Shown here piece by piece: positions 9,115 to 16,764 of a DNA stretch of 36,549 bases (positions are counted from its first letter, which is position 1; every line of letters begins with the position of its first letter). This DNA comes from Pseudomonadota bacterium (GTDB lineage Bacteria > Pseudomonadota > Gammaproteobacteria > Burkholderiales > Burkholderiaceae_C): positions 1 to 36,549 of the forward strand of contig JAGTRL010000007.1 in the NCBI GenBank assembly GCA_018261815.1, read 5' to 3'. Made by a program: the position numbers and the translations under genes. Below the pieces are notes generated by a model that was not told the origin of the DNA, did not search any database, and saw nothing but the letters and a program-made list of their open reading frames with translations.

Positions 9115-9777
9115 TTGATCACACTGTGCGGCTTTTCGGTATCGAACTACTACAACAAGGTGAAGATGGTGCTGCTCGAAAAGGGCATCCCTTTCAACGA
9201 AGAACGGGTCATGACCAAGTCGAAGGACGAGGTGGTACTGGCGGCTTCGCCATTGGGCAAGGTCCCGTTCATCCGTACCGACAAGGGCACGCTGTGCGAG
9301 AGCCAGGTGATCGTCGACTTCCTGGACGCAATGTCGCCGCAGACGCCGCTGACACCGACCGACCCTTGGGAGGCCGCCAAGGTGCGCGAATTGGTGACCT
9401 TCATCGACCTGCACCTGGAGCTGGTGGCGCGCGAGCTGTACGCGCAGGCCTTCTTCGGCGGCACGGTCAGCGAGGAAACACGCGAGCGAGTGCGCAAGCA
9501 GCTCGCCAAGCACATCGCCGGCTTCAAGCGGCTGGCGAAGTTCTCGCCCTACGTCGCCGGCACCACCTTTACCCAGGCCGACTGCGCCGCGTATGTCAAC
9601 CTGCCGCTGGTGGCGATGGCCAGCAAGGCCGTGCTCGGCGAGGACCTGCTGGCCACCGCCGGCATCGACTGGAAGGCCTACGTCAAGCTGATCGGCGAGC
9701 GGCCCAGCGCACAGCGCGTGGCCGCCGACCGCAAGGCCGATACCGAGCGCATGGCCGCCGAAGCGAAGGCGGCCTGA
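9115..9777 (+). CDS. Glutathione S-transferase family protein
   Basis: This is a 220-residue soluble protein. The N-terminal thioredoxin-like half starts ITLCGFSVSNYYNKVK and contains LGKVPFI (the cis-Pro loop) and ESQVIVDFLD (the conserved Glu-Ser that holds the glutathione gamma-glutamyl group). The C-terminal half is all-helical. The start is a TTG at 9115, supported by AGGAG at 9104-9108, six bases upstream; no in-frame ATG lies near it. The catalytic residue is ambiguous: Ser8, Ser10, Tyr12 or Tyr13 could serve. It follows the rhombosortase gene by 31 bases and converges on the ferritin-like gene. It probably detoxifies an electrophile or has a maintenance role; the substrate is unknown. 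Confidence 0.88.
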   Translation: MITLCGFSVSNYYNKVKMVLLEKGIPFNEERVMTKSKDEVVLAASPLGKVPFIRTDKGTLCESQVIVDFLDAMSPQTPLTPTDPWEAAKVRELVTFIDLHLELVARELYAQAFFGGTVSEETRERVRKQLAKHIAGFKRLAKFSPYVAGTTFTQADCAAYVNLPLVAMASKAVLGEDLLATAGIDWKAYVKLIGERPSAQRVAADRKADTERMAAEAKAA

Positions 9778-9798
9778 GGCCGAACGCGCCGCCGGCCC

Positions 9799-10665
9799 TC
9801 AGCTCGGCTGCGGCTGAACCGCCGGCGTGGCCAGCGCCAGGCGGGCGCTGACTTCCTTGCGGTAGCGGTTCAATTCCTGCACGCTGGAGAAGCTGCGGTC
9901 GAGCAGCAGACTCATGTTGTGCAGGATGCGCTCGACCACCTTGGTCTCCCACACCGCGTCGAACTGGATCTGCTTGTCCAGCCAGTGTTCCAGCCAGGCC
10001 GGGTCGGGCAGGCGGCTCTGGATGGTGTCGCGCGGAAAGAGCTTGACGTTGACGTGCAAGTTGGTCGGGTGCAGCGCCTGCGCGGTGCGCCGCGCGCTGG
10101 CCATCAGCACGCCCACCTTGGCAAAGGCGGCACGCGCCTCGTCGCCAAAGCGCTGCATCGCCCGCTTCATGTAGCGCAGGTAGGCGCCGCCATGGCGCGC
10201 TTCGTCCTTGGCCAGGGTTTCGTAGATGTGGCGGATGACCGGCTCGGTGTGCCATTCGGCGGCGCGCCGGTACCAGTGGTTCAGCCGGATCTCCCCACAG
10301 AAATGCAGCATCAGCGTCTCCAGCGCAGGCGCCGGGTCGAACTCGAAGCGCACCGCGTGCAACTCTTCCTCAGTGGGCACCAGTTCGGGGCGGAAGCGGC
10401 GAAGGTATTCCATCAGCACCAGCGAGTGCTTCTGCTCCTCGAAGAACCACACGCTCATGAACGCGGAGAAGTCGCTGTCGCCCCGGTTGTCGCGCAGGAA
10501 CATCTCGGTGGCCGGCAGCGCTGCCCACTCGGTGATGGCGTTCATCTTGATGGTCTGCGCCTGCTCGTCGCTCAAGCGCGACGCGTCGAAGCGATCCCAG
10601 GGGATGTCGGTATCCATGCTCCAGCGCACGGCCTCGAGCTGCTTGAAGAGTTCGGGATAGAGCAT
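9799..10665 (-). CDS. Ferritin-like di-iron protein (possible acyl desaturase or oxygenase)
   Basis: The 288-residue, mainly helical protein carries two ExxH di-iron motifs: Glu77-x-x-His80 (FFEEQKHS) and Glu155-x-x-His158 (AKDEARHGG). Single Glu candidates lie at 54 (ATEMF) and 125 (CGEIRLNH). The order E, ExxH, E, ExxH is that of the ferritin-like/acyl-ACP desaturase/R2-like fold, in which a four-helix bundle holds an O2-activating iron pair. It is far longer than ferritin (about 170 aa), so iron storage is unlikely. The ATG at 10665 is chosen; the frame is open 37 codons upstream but the extra residues look non-coding. It is divergent from the lipid-modification operon beginning at 10930, so a lipid desaturation or oxygenation role is plausible but unproved. 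Confidence 0.8.
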   Translation of the reverse strand: MLYPELFKQLEAVRWSMDTDIPWDRFDASRLSDEQAQTIKMNAITEWAALPATEMFLRDNRGDSDFSAFMSVWFFEEQKHSLVLMEYLRRFRPELVPTEEELHAVRFEFDPAPALETLMLHFCGEIRLNHWYRRAAEWHTEPVIRHIYETLAKDEARHGGAYLRYMKRAMQRFGDEARAAFAKVGVLMASARRTAQALHPTNLHVNVKLFPRDTIQSRLPDPAWLEHWLDKQIQFDAVWETKVVERILHNMSLLLDRSFSSVQELNRYRKEVSARLALATPAVQPQPS

Positions 10666-10929
10666 CGTCGGTCCTGCGCAACAGTTGTCGCATTCTATGG
10701 ACCATTGCCCACCCCGCGACAAGGAGTGACAAGCCCCGCACCGCCAGCAGTTCCAGGCAATAGCCTCAGACCGCACTGGGATAAAGGATTACCATGAGAG
10801 ACAAATAGCGTCCAATGCGTTCACAATTAATACTCATCAGTTCAATTTCGACTTGTCGTCTCTGCTCAACATGATCCGGAACCCCACCTTTGCCCACGCG
10901 CCCGACGTGGTCGGCAGGGCCTGAAGCCC
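10666..10929. other. Divergent intergenic region upstream of lipid-modification operon
   Basis: This 264-base gap between two divergent genes includes a markedly AT-rich stretch (about 10781-10850) in a GC-rich neighbourhood, the likely promoter zone. A -35/-10-like pair on the minus strand (TTGGAC, 18 bases, TAATCC with the -10 at 10786-10791) could serve the ferritin-like gene. On the plus strand TGATCCGG at 10872-10879 resembles the -35 element of some ECF sigma factors, but no matching -10 follows at the right spacing. None of these is strong. Confidence 0.35.
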
Positions 10930-12222
10930 ATGCGCCGCATTGCGGTCATCGGCTCGGGCATCAGCGGCCTGTCTGTCGCGCACGCGTTGGCGCCGCAGGC
11001 CCAGGTGTCGCTGTTCGAGGCCGACGCGCGCTTCGGCGGCCACAGCCACACGGTGGACGTGCGCCTTAACGGTGTGCGCCACGGCGTGGACACTGGCTTC
11101 TTGGTCTTCAATCACCGCACCTACCCTCGGCTGGTGGAGCTGTTCGCGGCGCTGCAGGTGCCCACTGCACCTTCGGAAATGAGCTTTTCGGTGCAAGTGC
11201 CTCAGCAGGGCATCGAATGGAGCGGCTGCGATCTGAACACCGTGTTCGCGCAACGCAGCAACCTGCTGCGCCCGCGCTTCCTGGGCATGCTGGCTCAGAT
11301 CCTGCGCTTCAACCGGCTGGCAACCGGCATGGCCGAGTCCGGCGACGAGGCCTCGATGGCCGAGCCGATCGGCGATTTCCTGTCCCGCCAAGGCTTCGGC
11401 GAGGCCTTCCGCGATTGGTACCTGCTGCCGATGCTGGGCTGCATCTGGTCCTGCCCCACCGACGAGATGCTGCGCTTCCCGGTGGCCACGATGATCCGCT
11501 TCTGCCACAACCACGGCCTGATCCAGGTGAGCGACCGACCGCAGTGGCACACCGTGGTCGGCGGCTCGCGGGTGTACGTGCAGAAGATGTTGGCGAGCAT
11601 TCCCGACGCGCGTCTGCGCACCCCCGTGCGCACGGTGCGGCGCGTGGCCGGCGGCGCAATCGTCGCCACCGACCACGGCAGTGAACACTTCGACGAGGTG
11701 GTGCTTGCCTGCCACAGCGACCAAGCCCTGGCCCTGCTGGCCGACGCCAGCCACGACGAACGCGCGCTGCTCGGCGCCATCCGCTACCAACCCAACCAGG
11801 CTGTGCTGCACACCGACGCGACGGTGCTGCCGCGGCGCAAGCTGGCCTGGGCCGCCTGGAACTACGAGCGCGCGGCTGATTCCGCCCGCGAACAGTCCGC
11901 GGTATGCCTGCACTACCTGATCAACCGGCTTCAGCCGCTGCCCTGGACCACCCCGGTGGTGGTGTCGCTGAACCCCAGCCGCCACATCGCGACGGACAAG
12001 ATCATCGGCGGCTACGACTACAGCCATCCGGTGTTCGATGCTGCGGCCATCGATGCACAGCGCCGCCTGCCGCAGATCCAGGGCCGCGCGAGCACTTGGT
12101 TCTGCGGCGCCTGGACGCGCTACGGCTTCCACGAGGACGGCCTGATGTCGGGCCTGGCCGTCAGTGCCGCGCTGCGCGAGCGGCTCCAGGCCGGCGAACT
12201 CGCACAACGGGAAGCGGCATGA
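10930..12222 (+). CDS. FAD-dependent amine-oxidase-like oxidoreductase
   Basis: The 430-residue flavoprotein begins with a dinucleotide-binding motif, IAVIGSGISGLS, at residues 4-15, followed by the GGHSHTVD segment. It ends with a second FAD motif, CGAWTRYGFHEDGLMSG. This is the layout of the NAD(P)-binding/amine-oxidase family (COG2907) found next to DUF1365 and Cfa genes in many proteobacteria. It is the first gene of the operon. Its stop overlaps the DUF1365 start as ATGA at 12219-12222, indicating coupled translation. It probably oxidises or desaturates a membrane fatty-acyl or isoprenoid chain; this is inferred from neighbours, as the family has carotenoid-desaturase-like relatives. It is soluble or membrane-associated, with no signal peptide. 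Confidence 0.9.
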   Translation: MRRIAVIGSGISGLSVAHALAPQAQVSLFEADARFGGHSHTVDVRLNGVRHGVDTGFLVFNHRTYPRLVELFAALQVPTAPSEMSFSVQVPQQGIEWSGCDLNTVFAQRSNLLRPRFLGMLAQILRFNRLATGMAESGDEASMAEPIGDFLSRQGFGEAFRDWYLLPMLGCIWSCPTDEMLRFPVATMIRFCHNHGLIQVSDRPQWHTVVGGSRVYVQKMLASIPDARLRTPVRTVRRVAGGAIVATDHGSEHFDEVVLACHSDQALALLADASHDERALLGAIRYQPNQAVLHTDATVLPRRKLAWAAWNYERAADSAREQSAVCLHYLINRLQPLPWTTPVVVSLNPSRHIATDKIIGGYDYSHPVFDAAAIDAQRRLPQIQGRASTWFCGAWTRYGFHEDGLMSGLAVSAALRERLQAGELAQREAA

Positions 12223-12989
12223 CGTCGCGCGCGGTCGCGCAGATCGCCACCGGCGTGGTGCGCCACCGCCGGCTGCGGCCGGTGGACAACGCCTTCGAGT
12301 ACCGCACCTACTTCCTGATGCTGCCGATGCGCCGGCTGCGCGACGAGCCCTGCCCCGCGTTGACGCGCAACCGCTTCGGGCTTCTCGCCTTTCACGACCG
12401 CGACCACGGCGACGGCCGCAGCGACGCGCTGGCCTGGCTGGATGAGTTGCTGGGCGCCGAAGGCATCCACGATGCCGACGGCGAGGTCTGGCTGCAGACC
12501 TATCCGCGCGTGCTGGGCTATGTGTTCAAGCCGGTCAGCTTCTGGCATTGCGAGCGTGCCGACGGCTCGCTGGCGGCGATCGTGGCGGAGGTCAACAACA
12601 CCTTCGGCGAACGGCACTGCTACCTGCTCGCGGGCGAGCATCTGGCCTATGGGCACGACCTGCAGGCCCGCAAGGTGTTCCATGTTTCGCCCTTCAGCCA
12701 GATCGTCGGTGGCTACCGCTTCCGCTTCATGCGCAGCGCCTCGCCCGATGGCGAGCGCTGCGTGGCCCGCATCGACCATGAAGACGCTGATGGCGCACTG
12801 CTGCAGACCAGCCTGTCCGGCCGCCTGGCGCCGCTGACGCCGGCCAGTGCCCGCGCCGCGTTCTTCGGCATGCCGATGATGAGCTTTGGCGTCATCGCCC
12901 GTATTCACTGGCAGGCCTTGCGCGTATGGGCCAAGCGCGTGCCCTACGTGAAGAAACCGGCACCACCCGACAGCTTCGTCACGCGTTGA
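12219..12989 (+). CDS. DUF1365 family protein
   Basis: This 256-residue protein has the DUF1365 landmarks: an N-terminal VRHRRLRPVDNAFEYRTYF, a central LGYVFKPVSFWHC, and EVNNTFGERHCYLL in the second half. KVFHVSPF and GGYRFRF follow. No signal peptide or membrane helix is obvious and the length is normal. The biochemical role is unknown. The family occurs almost always with an FAD amine-oxidase-like gene before it and a Cfa-family gene after it, as here, so a role in the same lipid-modifying pathway is the reasonable inference. It starts inside the previous stop codon (ATGA) and is followed by cfa-like after 27 bases. Confidence 0.93.
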   Translation: MTSRAVAQIATGVVRHRRLRPVDNAFEYRTYFLMLPMRRLRDEPCPALTRNRFGLLAFHDRDHGDGRSDALAWLDELLGAEGIHDADGEVWLQTYPRVLGYVFKPVSFWHCERADGSLAAIVAEVNNTFGERHCYLLAGEHLAYGHDLQARKVFHVSPFSQIVGGYRFRFMRSASPDGERCVARIDHEDADGALLQTSLSGRLAPLTPASARAAFFGMPMMSFGVIARIHWQALRVWAKRVPYVKKPAPPDSFVTR

Positions 12990-13016
12990 TCCCCTTCGAG
13001 CCCCGAGCCCCTCGCC

Positions 13017-14243
13017 ATGAGCCGCAGCACGACCGCCCCATCCTTGTCCCTTCCCGAATCCGCGCCGGCCGCCGCGCGTGCCGCCTTCGGGTTGCTGCGC
13101 CAGCTGCGCATCGGCACGCTCGATCTGCAGTTGCCCGACGGTACGCAGATGCGTTTCGGCAGCGGCGCCGAGCATGAACCGCGTGGCGCGATGCGGCTGC
13201 GCAACTGGAAGGTCTGCGCCGCATCGCTGCGCAGCGGCGACATCGGTTTTGCCGAGTGTTTTATCGCCGAGGACTGGAGCTCGCCCGATCTGGTGGAGTT
13301 GCTGAAGGTCTTCATTGCCAATCGCGAGGCGGTGGAATCGGCCATCTACGGCAGCTGGTGGGGCTCGCTGCTGTACCGCGTCAAGCACCTGCTGAACCGC
13401 AACTCGAGGCGCGGCAGCCGCAAGAACATCCATGCCCACTACGACCTGGGCAACCCGTTCTACAAGCTGTGGCTGGACGAAACGATGAGCTACTCGGCCG
13501 CCTGGTTCGAGGGCGACTTGAGCCGCGACCTGCCACAGGCGCAATGGGCCAAGGTGCGGCGCGCGCTGGACGAATGCCGCGTGCAGCCGGGCCAGCGCGT
13601 GTTGGAAATCGGCTGCGGCTGGGGTGGCCTGGCCGAATACGCCGCACGCCACTGTGACGCGCGCGTCACCGGGGTGACGCTGTCCACCGAGCAGCTGGCC
13701 TTTGCACGGGAGCGGCTGCGCGCGCAGGGCCTGGACGACAAGGCGGACCTGCGGCTGCAGGACTACCGCGACCTGGCCGACGGCCCCTACGACGCGGTGG
13801 CCTCGATCGAGATGTTCGAGGCGGTGGGCCGCCAGTACTGGCCCGGCTTCTTCGCCAAGCTGCACCAGCTGCTCAAGCCGGGCGGGCGGGCCTGCATCCA
13901 GAGCATCACCATCCGCGACGACCTGTTCGACCGCTACGTCGATTCCACCGACTTCATCCAGCAGTACATCTTCCCCGGTGGGCTGCTGCCCAGCCCGAGC
14001 GCGTTTCGCGACCAGGCTGAAGCAGCAGGGCTGCGCATCGTCAACGAGCTGCGCTTCGGCGAGGACTACGCCGAGACGCTGCGCCGCTGGCGCGTGCGCT
14101 TCCTGGCCCAGGAAGCCGCCGTGCGCCAGCTGCGCTTCGACGGCCGCTTCATGCGCATCTGGGAGTTCTACCTGGCGTACTGCGAAGCGGCCTTCGCCAC
14201 CGGCAACACCGACGTCATGCAATTCACTCTGGAAAGAAAATGA
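13017..14243 (+). CDS. Cfa-family fatty-acyl-phospholipid methyltransferase (atypical cyclopropane synthase)
   Basis: The 408-residue enzyme has the Cfa plan: an N-terminal lipid-binding domain (1-135), then the conserved NIHAHYDLGNPFYKLWLD and the SAM-binding motif VLEIGCGWGG at 195-204. Later come DFIQQYIFPGG and the C-terminal WEFYLAYCEAAF. Such enzymes transfer a methyl group from SAM to a double bond of membrane phospholipid acyl chains. Two E. coli Cfa residues reported to bind the catalytic bicarbonate appear replaced. The Cys of YSCGYW is Ala here (YSAAWF, about 159-164), and the His of FEHVG is Ala (SIEMFEAVG, 263-271). Classical ring formation is therefore doubtful. A methyl- or methylene-fatty-acid product, such as a furan fatty acid precursor, is possible. 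Confidence 0.9.
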   Translation: MSRSTTAPSLSLPESAPAAARAAFGLLRQLRIGTLDLQLPDGTQMRFGSGAEHEPRGAMRLRNWKVCAASLRSGDIGFAECFIAEDWSSPDLVELLKVFIANREAVESAIYGSWWGSLLYRVKHLLNRNSRRGSRKNIHAHYDLGNPFYKLWLDETMSYSAAWFEGDLSRDLPQAQWAKVRRALDECRVQPGQRVLEIGCGWGGLAEYAARHCDARVTGVTLSTEQLAFARERLRAQGLDDKADLRLQDYRDLADGPYDAVASIEMFEAVGRQYWPGFFAKLHQLLKPGGRACIQSITIRDDLFDRYVDSTDFIQQYIFPGGLLPSPSAFRDQAEAAGLRIVNELRFGEDYAETLRRWRVRFLAQEAAVRQLRFDGRFMRIWEFYLAYCEAAFATGNTDVMQFTLERK

Positions 14244-14926
14244 CGCCCCCGCAGCGCCTTCGGCGCCTCCCCCCAGGGGGCGCCGCCAGCAGACCGGCGA
14301 AGCCGCATCCGCGGCGGCCGCTTGTAGATGGTGAGTCATGCACAACGGGTGCATGCCTTGGTACACCCTGGCCCGCCCGCCGCAGTGTTCTGCTGCTGCT
14401 CGCCACGTTGCCGTGCACAGCGCTGGCCAGCCGCGCGCCGCAGGCGCTGCCGCCGGAGCTGAAGACCGAGCTGCGCGATGCGCGCTTGCTCGGCGAAGGC
14501 ACGTTGCGCTACCTGGGCCTGCACGTCTACGACATCCGCCTGTGGGGCGAGGTCGACTTCAGCCTGAGTGACCTGCCGGGCTCTCCGTTGGCACTGGAGT
14601 TGCAATACGCCCGCTCGCTGGACGGCAAGGCCATCGCCGAACGCTCGCTGAAGGAGATGCAGGGTCTGGACAGCATCGATGCGGCGCTGGCCGAGCGCTG
14701 GCTGCAGCAGATGCGGCAGATCTTCCCCGACGTGAAGAAGGGCGACCGCATCACCGGCGTGCAGCGCCCAGGCGAAGCGGCCCGCTTCTTCGTCAACGGC
14801 CAGGCGCGCGGCGAGGTGCGCGACGCCGAGTTCACCCGGCTGTTCTTCGGCATCTGGCTGTCACCGCGCACCTCGCAGCCGCGCCTGCGCGAAGCGCTGC
14901 TCGGCACGCAGGGCCGCAGCTCGTGA
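14240..14926 (+). CDS. Chalcone-isomerase-like exported protein
   Basis: The frame of 228 codons contains a hydrophobic signal-like segment (SVLLLLATLPCTALAS) and a mature domain with GEGTLRYLGLHVYDIRLWG. Its end, QRPGEAARFFVNGQARGEVRDAEFTRLFFGIWLS, matches the bacterial chalcone-isomerase-like domain. The fold binds fatty acids in plant relatives; bacterial members are poorly known and not flavonoid enzymes. The only usable in-frame start is the ATG at 14240, overlapping the stop of the Cfa-like gene. This makes the first 30 or so residues a translation of the GC-rich repeat at 14246-14320. The native start was probably displaced by the repeat, or a frameshift lies near 14350-14390. Its stop overlaps the MFS start (GTGA, 14923-14926). 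Confidence 0.78.
   Translation: MTPPQRLRRLPPGGAASRPAKPHPRRPLVDGESCTTGACLGTPWPARRSVLLLLATLPCTALASRAPQALPPELKTELRDARLLGEGTLRYLGLHVYDIRLWGEVDFSLSDLPGSPLALELQYARSLDGKAIAERSLKEMQGLDSIDAALAERWLQQMRQIFPDVKKGDRITGVQRPGEAARFFVNGQARGEVRDAEFTRLFFGIWLSPRTSQPRLREALLGTQGRSS
14246..14320 (+). repeat. GC-rich palindromic dispersed repeat, copy A
   Basis: About 75 bases beginning CCCCCGCAGCGCCTTCGGCG match the reverse complement of 25671-25747 with about seven mismatches and one single-base gap, counted by eye. It contains two small hairpins: AGCGCC/GGCGC around TTC, and a C6/G5 stem around one A. It starts three bases after the stop of the Cfa-like gene, in the direction of transcription. It behaves like a REP-type intra-operon element. 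Confidence 0.8.
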
Positions 14927-16233
14927 ACGGCAGCCTGGCCGCCATGCCCGCGGCCCCACCGCCAGCGGCCCCTACCGGTTGGCGCGATGGCTGGCGCGAC
15001 GGGCTGAGCTACGGTGCGCTCGGCCTGCCGCTGGCCTTCGTGGCACTGCCGTTGTACGTGGTGCTGCCGAACCACTATGCCGAAGCCTTTGGCGTGCCGC
15101 TGGCCTGGCTGGGCGCCTTGCTGCTGGCGGCCAGGCTGCTCGACGCCGTCGTCGATCCGTGGATCGGCCGCCTCTGCGACCGCTGGTTCGCGCATTCGGC
15201 CGCGCGCGTGCTGGCCATTTCGGGTGCTGCGGCGCTGGCGCTGGCCGTTGGCTTCTTCGCGCTGTTCTTTCCGCCGATGCGCGATCTGCCCGGCCTGCTC
15301 GCCTGGTGCGGCGCGACGCTGGCCTTGAGCTACCTGAGCTACAGCGTGCTCAGCATCGTGCACCAGTCCTGGGGTGCCCGGTTGGGCGGCGACGCGGCGC
15401 AGCGCGCGCGCATCGTCTCCTGGCGCGAGGGGCTGTCGCTGGTGGGCGTGCTGCTGGCCAGCGTGCTGAGCTCGACACTCGGCCCGGCCGTCACCAGCGC
15501 GGTGCTGGCGCTGTCGCTATCACTGGGCCTGGCGGCGTTGCGTCGCGCGCCGCGCGCACCAGCCGGCATGTTGCCATCGCAGGCGGCGCCGATGCGGCTG
15601 GCGCTGGCCAATCCGTCGTTCCGGCGGCTGCTGACGGTCTATCTGGTCAACGGCATCGCCAGCGCGATCCCAGCCACGCTGGTGCTGTTCTTCATCCGCG
15701 ACCGGCTGCAGGCCCCCGCCTTCGAGCCACTGTTCCTGGGCGGCTACTTTCTGGCCGCCGCCTTGTCGATGCCGCTGTGGCTGCGCGCGGTGTCGCGCTT
15801 CGGCCTGGCACGCAGCTGGCTGGCCGGCATGCTGCTGGCCATCGCCAGCTTCGCCTGGGCCGCCGGCCTGGGCGCCGGCGACGTGCTCGGCTTCGCGGCG
15901 GTGTGCGTGGCCAGCGGCGTGGCGCTGGGTGCGGACCTGAGCCTACCCGGCGCGCTGCTGGCCGGCGTGATCCGACGAGCCGGCCACCAGGGCCGTGCCG
16001 AAGGCATGTACTTCGGCTGGTGGAACTTCGCCACCAAGCTCAACTTGGCGCTGGCCGCAGGCATCGCGCTGCCGCTGCTGGGCCTGTTCGGCTACGCCCC
16101 GGGCAGCCGCGACGCTGCGGCGCTGGACGCGCTGACGTTGGCCTACTGCGCACTGCCCTGCGTGCTGAAACTGATTGCCGCCGCGCTGCTGTACGCACGC
16201 TGGATGCGCAGCCCTGAAGGATCGACCGAATGA
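14923..16233 (+). CDS. MFS transporter (GPH/MelB-like)
   Basis: The 436-residue protein is strongly hydrophobic with about twelve membrane segments. Between the second and third segments lies DAVVDPWIGRLCDRW, the cytoplasmic loop motif of the glycoside-pentoside-hexuronide and related MFS group. SWREGLSLVGV and WWNFATKLNLALAAGIALPLLG are also typical of that group. The start is GTG at 14923, overlapping the previous stop. Sugar transport is the family textbook role. In this operon, between a lipid-modifying enzyme and a lipoprotein, it more likely moves a lipid or lipid intermediate across the inner membrane; that is inference. Its stop overlaps the lipoprotein start as ATGA. Confidence 0.9.
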   Translation: MNGSLAAMPAAPPPAAPTGWRDGWRDGLSYGALGLPLAFVALPLYVVLPNHYAEAFGVPLAWLGALLLAARLLDAVVDPWIGRLCDRWFAHSAARVLAISGAAALALAVGFFALFFPPMRDLPGLLAWCGATLALSYLSYSVLSIVHQSWGARLGGDAAQRARIVSWREGLSLVGVLLASVLSSTLGPAVTSAVLALSLSLGLAALRRAPRAPAGMLPSQAAPMRLALANPSFRRLLTVYLVNGIASAIPATLVLFFIRDRLQAPAFEPLFLGGYFLAAALSMPLWLRAVSRFGLARSWLAGMLLAIASFAWAAGLGAGDVLGFAAVCVASGVALGADLSLPGALLAGVIRRAGHQGRAEGMYFGWWNFATKLNLALAAGIALPLLGLFGYAPGSRDAAALDALTLAYCALPCVLKLIAAALLYARWMRSPEGSTE

Positions 16234-16754
16234 GACGCTGGTTCCTGGCCGCTGCCGCGGCAATGCTGTTGAGCGCCTGTGCGGCGCCGACCGTCGACGA
16301 CTACGCGGCCGAAAAGCCGCTGCTGGACCTGAAGACCTACTTCAACGGCGAGTTGGTCGCGCACGGCCTGTTTACGGACCGCGACGGCAAGGTGGCGCGG
16401 CGCTTCGTGGTGCAGATGTCCGGCACTTGGGCGGGCAACCAGGGCACGCTGGACGAACGCTTCACCTACAGCGACGGCAAGACCGAACGCCGCGTCTGGC
16501 GTCTCACCGACGAAGGCAACGGGCGCTGGACCGGCCGCGCCGACGATGTGGTGGACGTGGCCGAAGGCCGTGCCGCCGGCAATGCGCTGAACTGGCGCTA
16601 CACGCTCAAGCTGCCGGTGGGCGGCAGCGTCTACGAAGTGCAGTTCGACGACTGGATGTACCTGATGGACGAGCGCGTGATGCTCAACAAAGCGGTGATG
16701 AGCAAGTTCGGCATCCGGCTCGGCGAGGTCACGCTGGCCTTCTACAAGAAATGA
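16230..16754 (+). CDS. DUF3833 family lipoprotein
   Basis: This 174-residue protein has a lipoprotein signal peptide with lipobox LLSAC (Cys17), so the mature protein is lipid-anchored. The residue after Cys is Ala, consistent with sorting to the outer membrane. The mature region matches DUF3833: LDLKTYFNGELVAHGLF near the N-terminus, TWAGNQGTLDERFTYSDG, and DDWMYLMDERVMLNKAVMSKFGI near the end. The beta-rich pattern suggests a lipocalin-like barrel. The family lies in Cfa/DUF1365 operons in other proteobacteria. A role in carrying or handling the modified lipid in the periplasm is plausible but not shown. ATGA overlap with the MFS gene. Confidence 0.93.
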   Translation: MRRWFLAAAAAMLLSACAAPTVDDYAAEKPLLDLKTYFNGELVAHGLFTDRDGKVARRFVVQMSGTWAGNQGTLDERFTYSDGKTERRVWRLTDEGNGRWTGRADDVVDVAEGRAAGNALNWRYTLKLPVGGSVYEVQFDDWMYLMDERVMLNKAVMSKFGIRLGEVTLAFYKK

Positions 16755-16764
16755 TCGGCTCCCC

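Noticed and set aside
10872-10900. TGATCCGG as an ECF sigma (RpoE-ChrR type) promoter for the lipid operon
   Set aside because: The -35-like element is present but no TAA-like -10 occurs 16-18 bases downstream, only GC-rich sequence. Not enough to call a promoter, though a genome-wide motif comparison could revive it.
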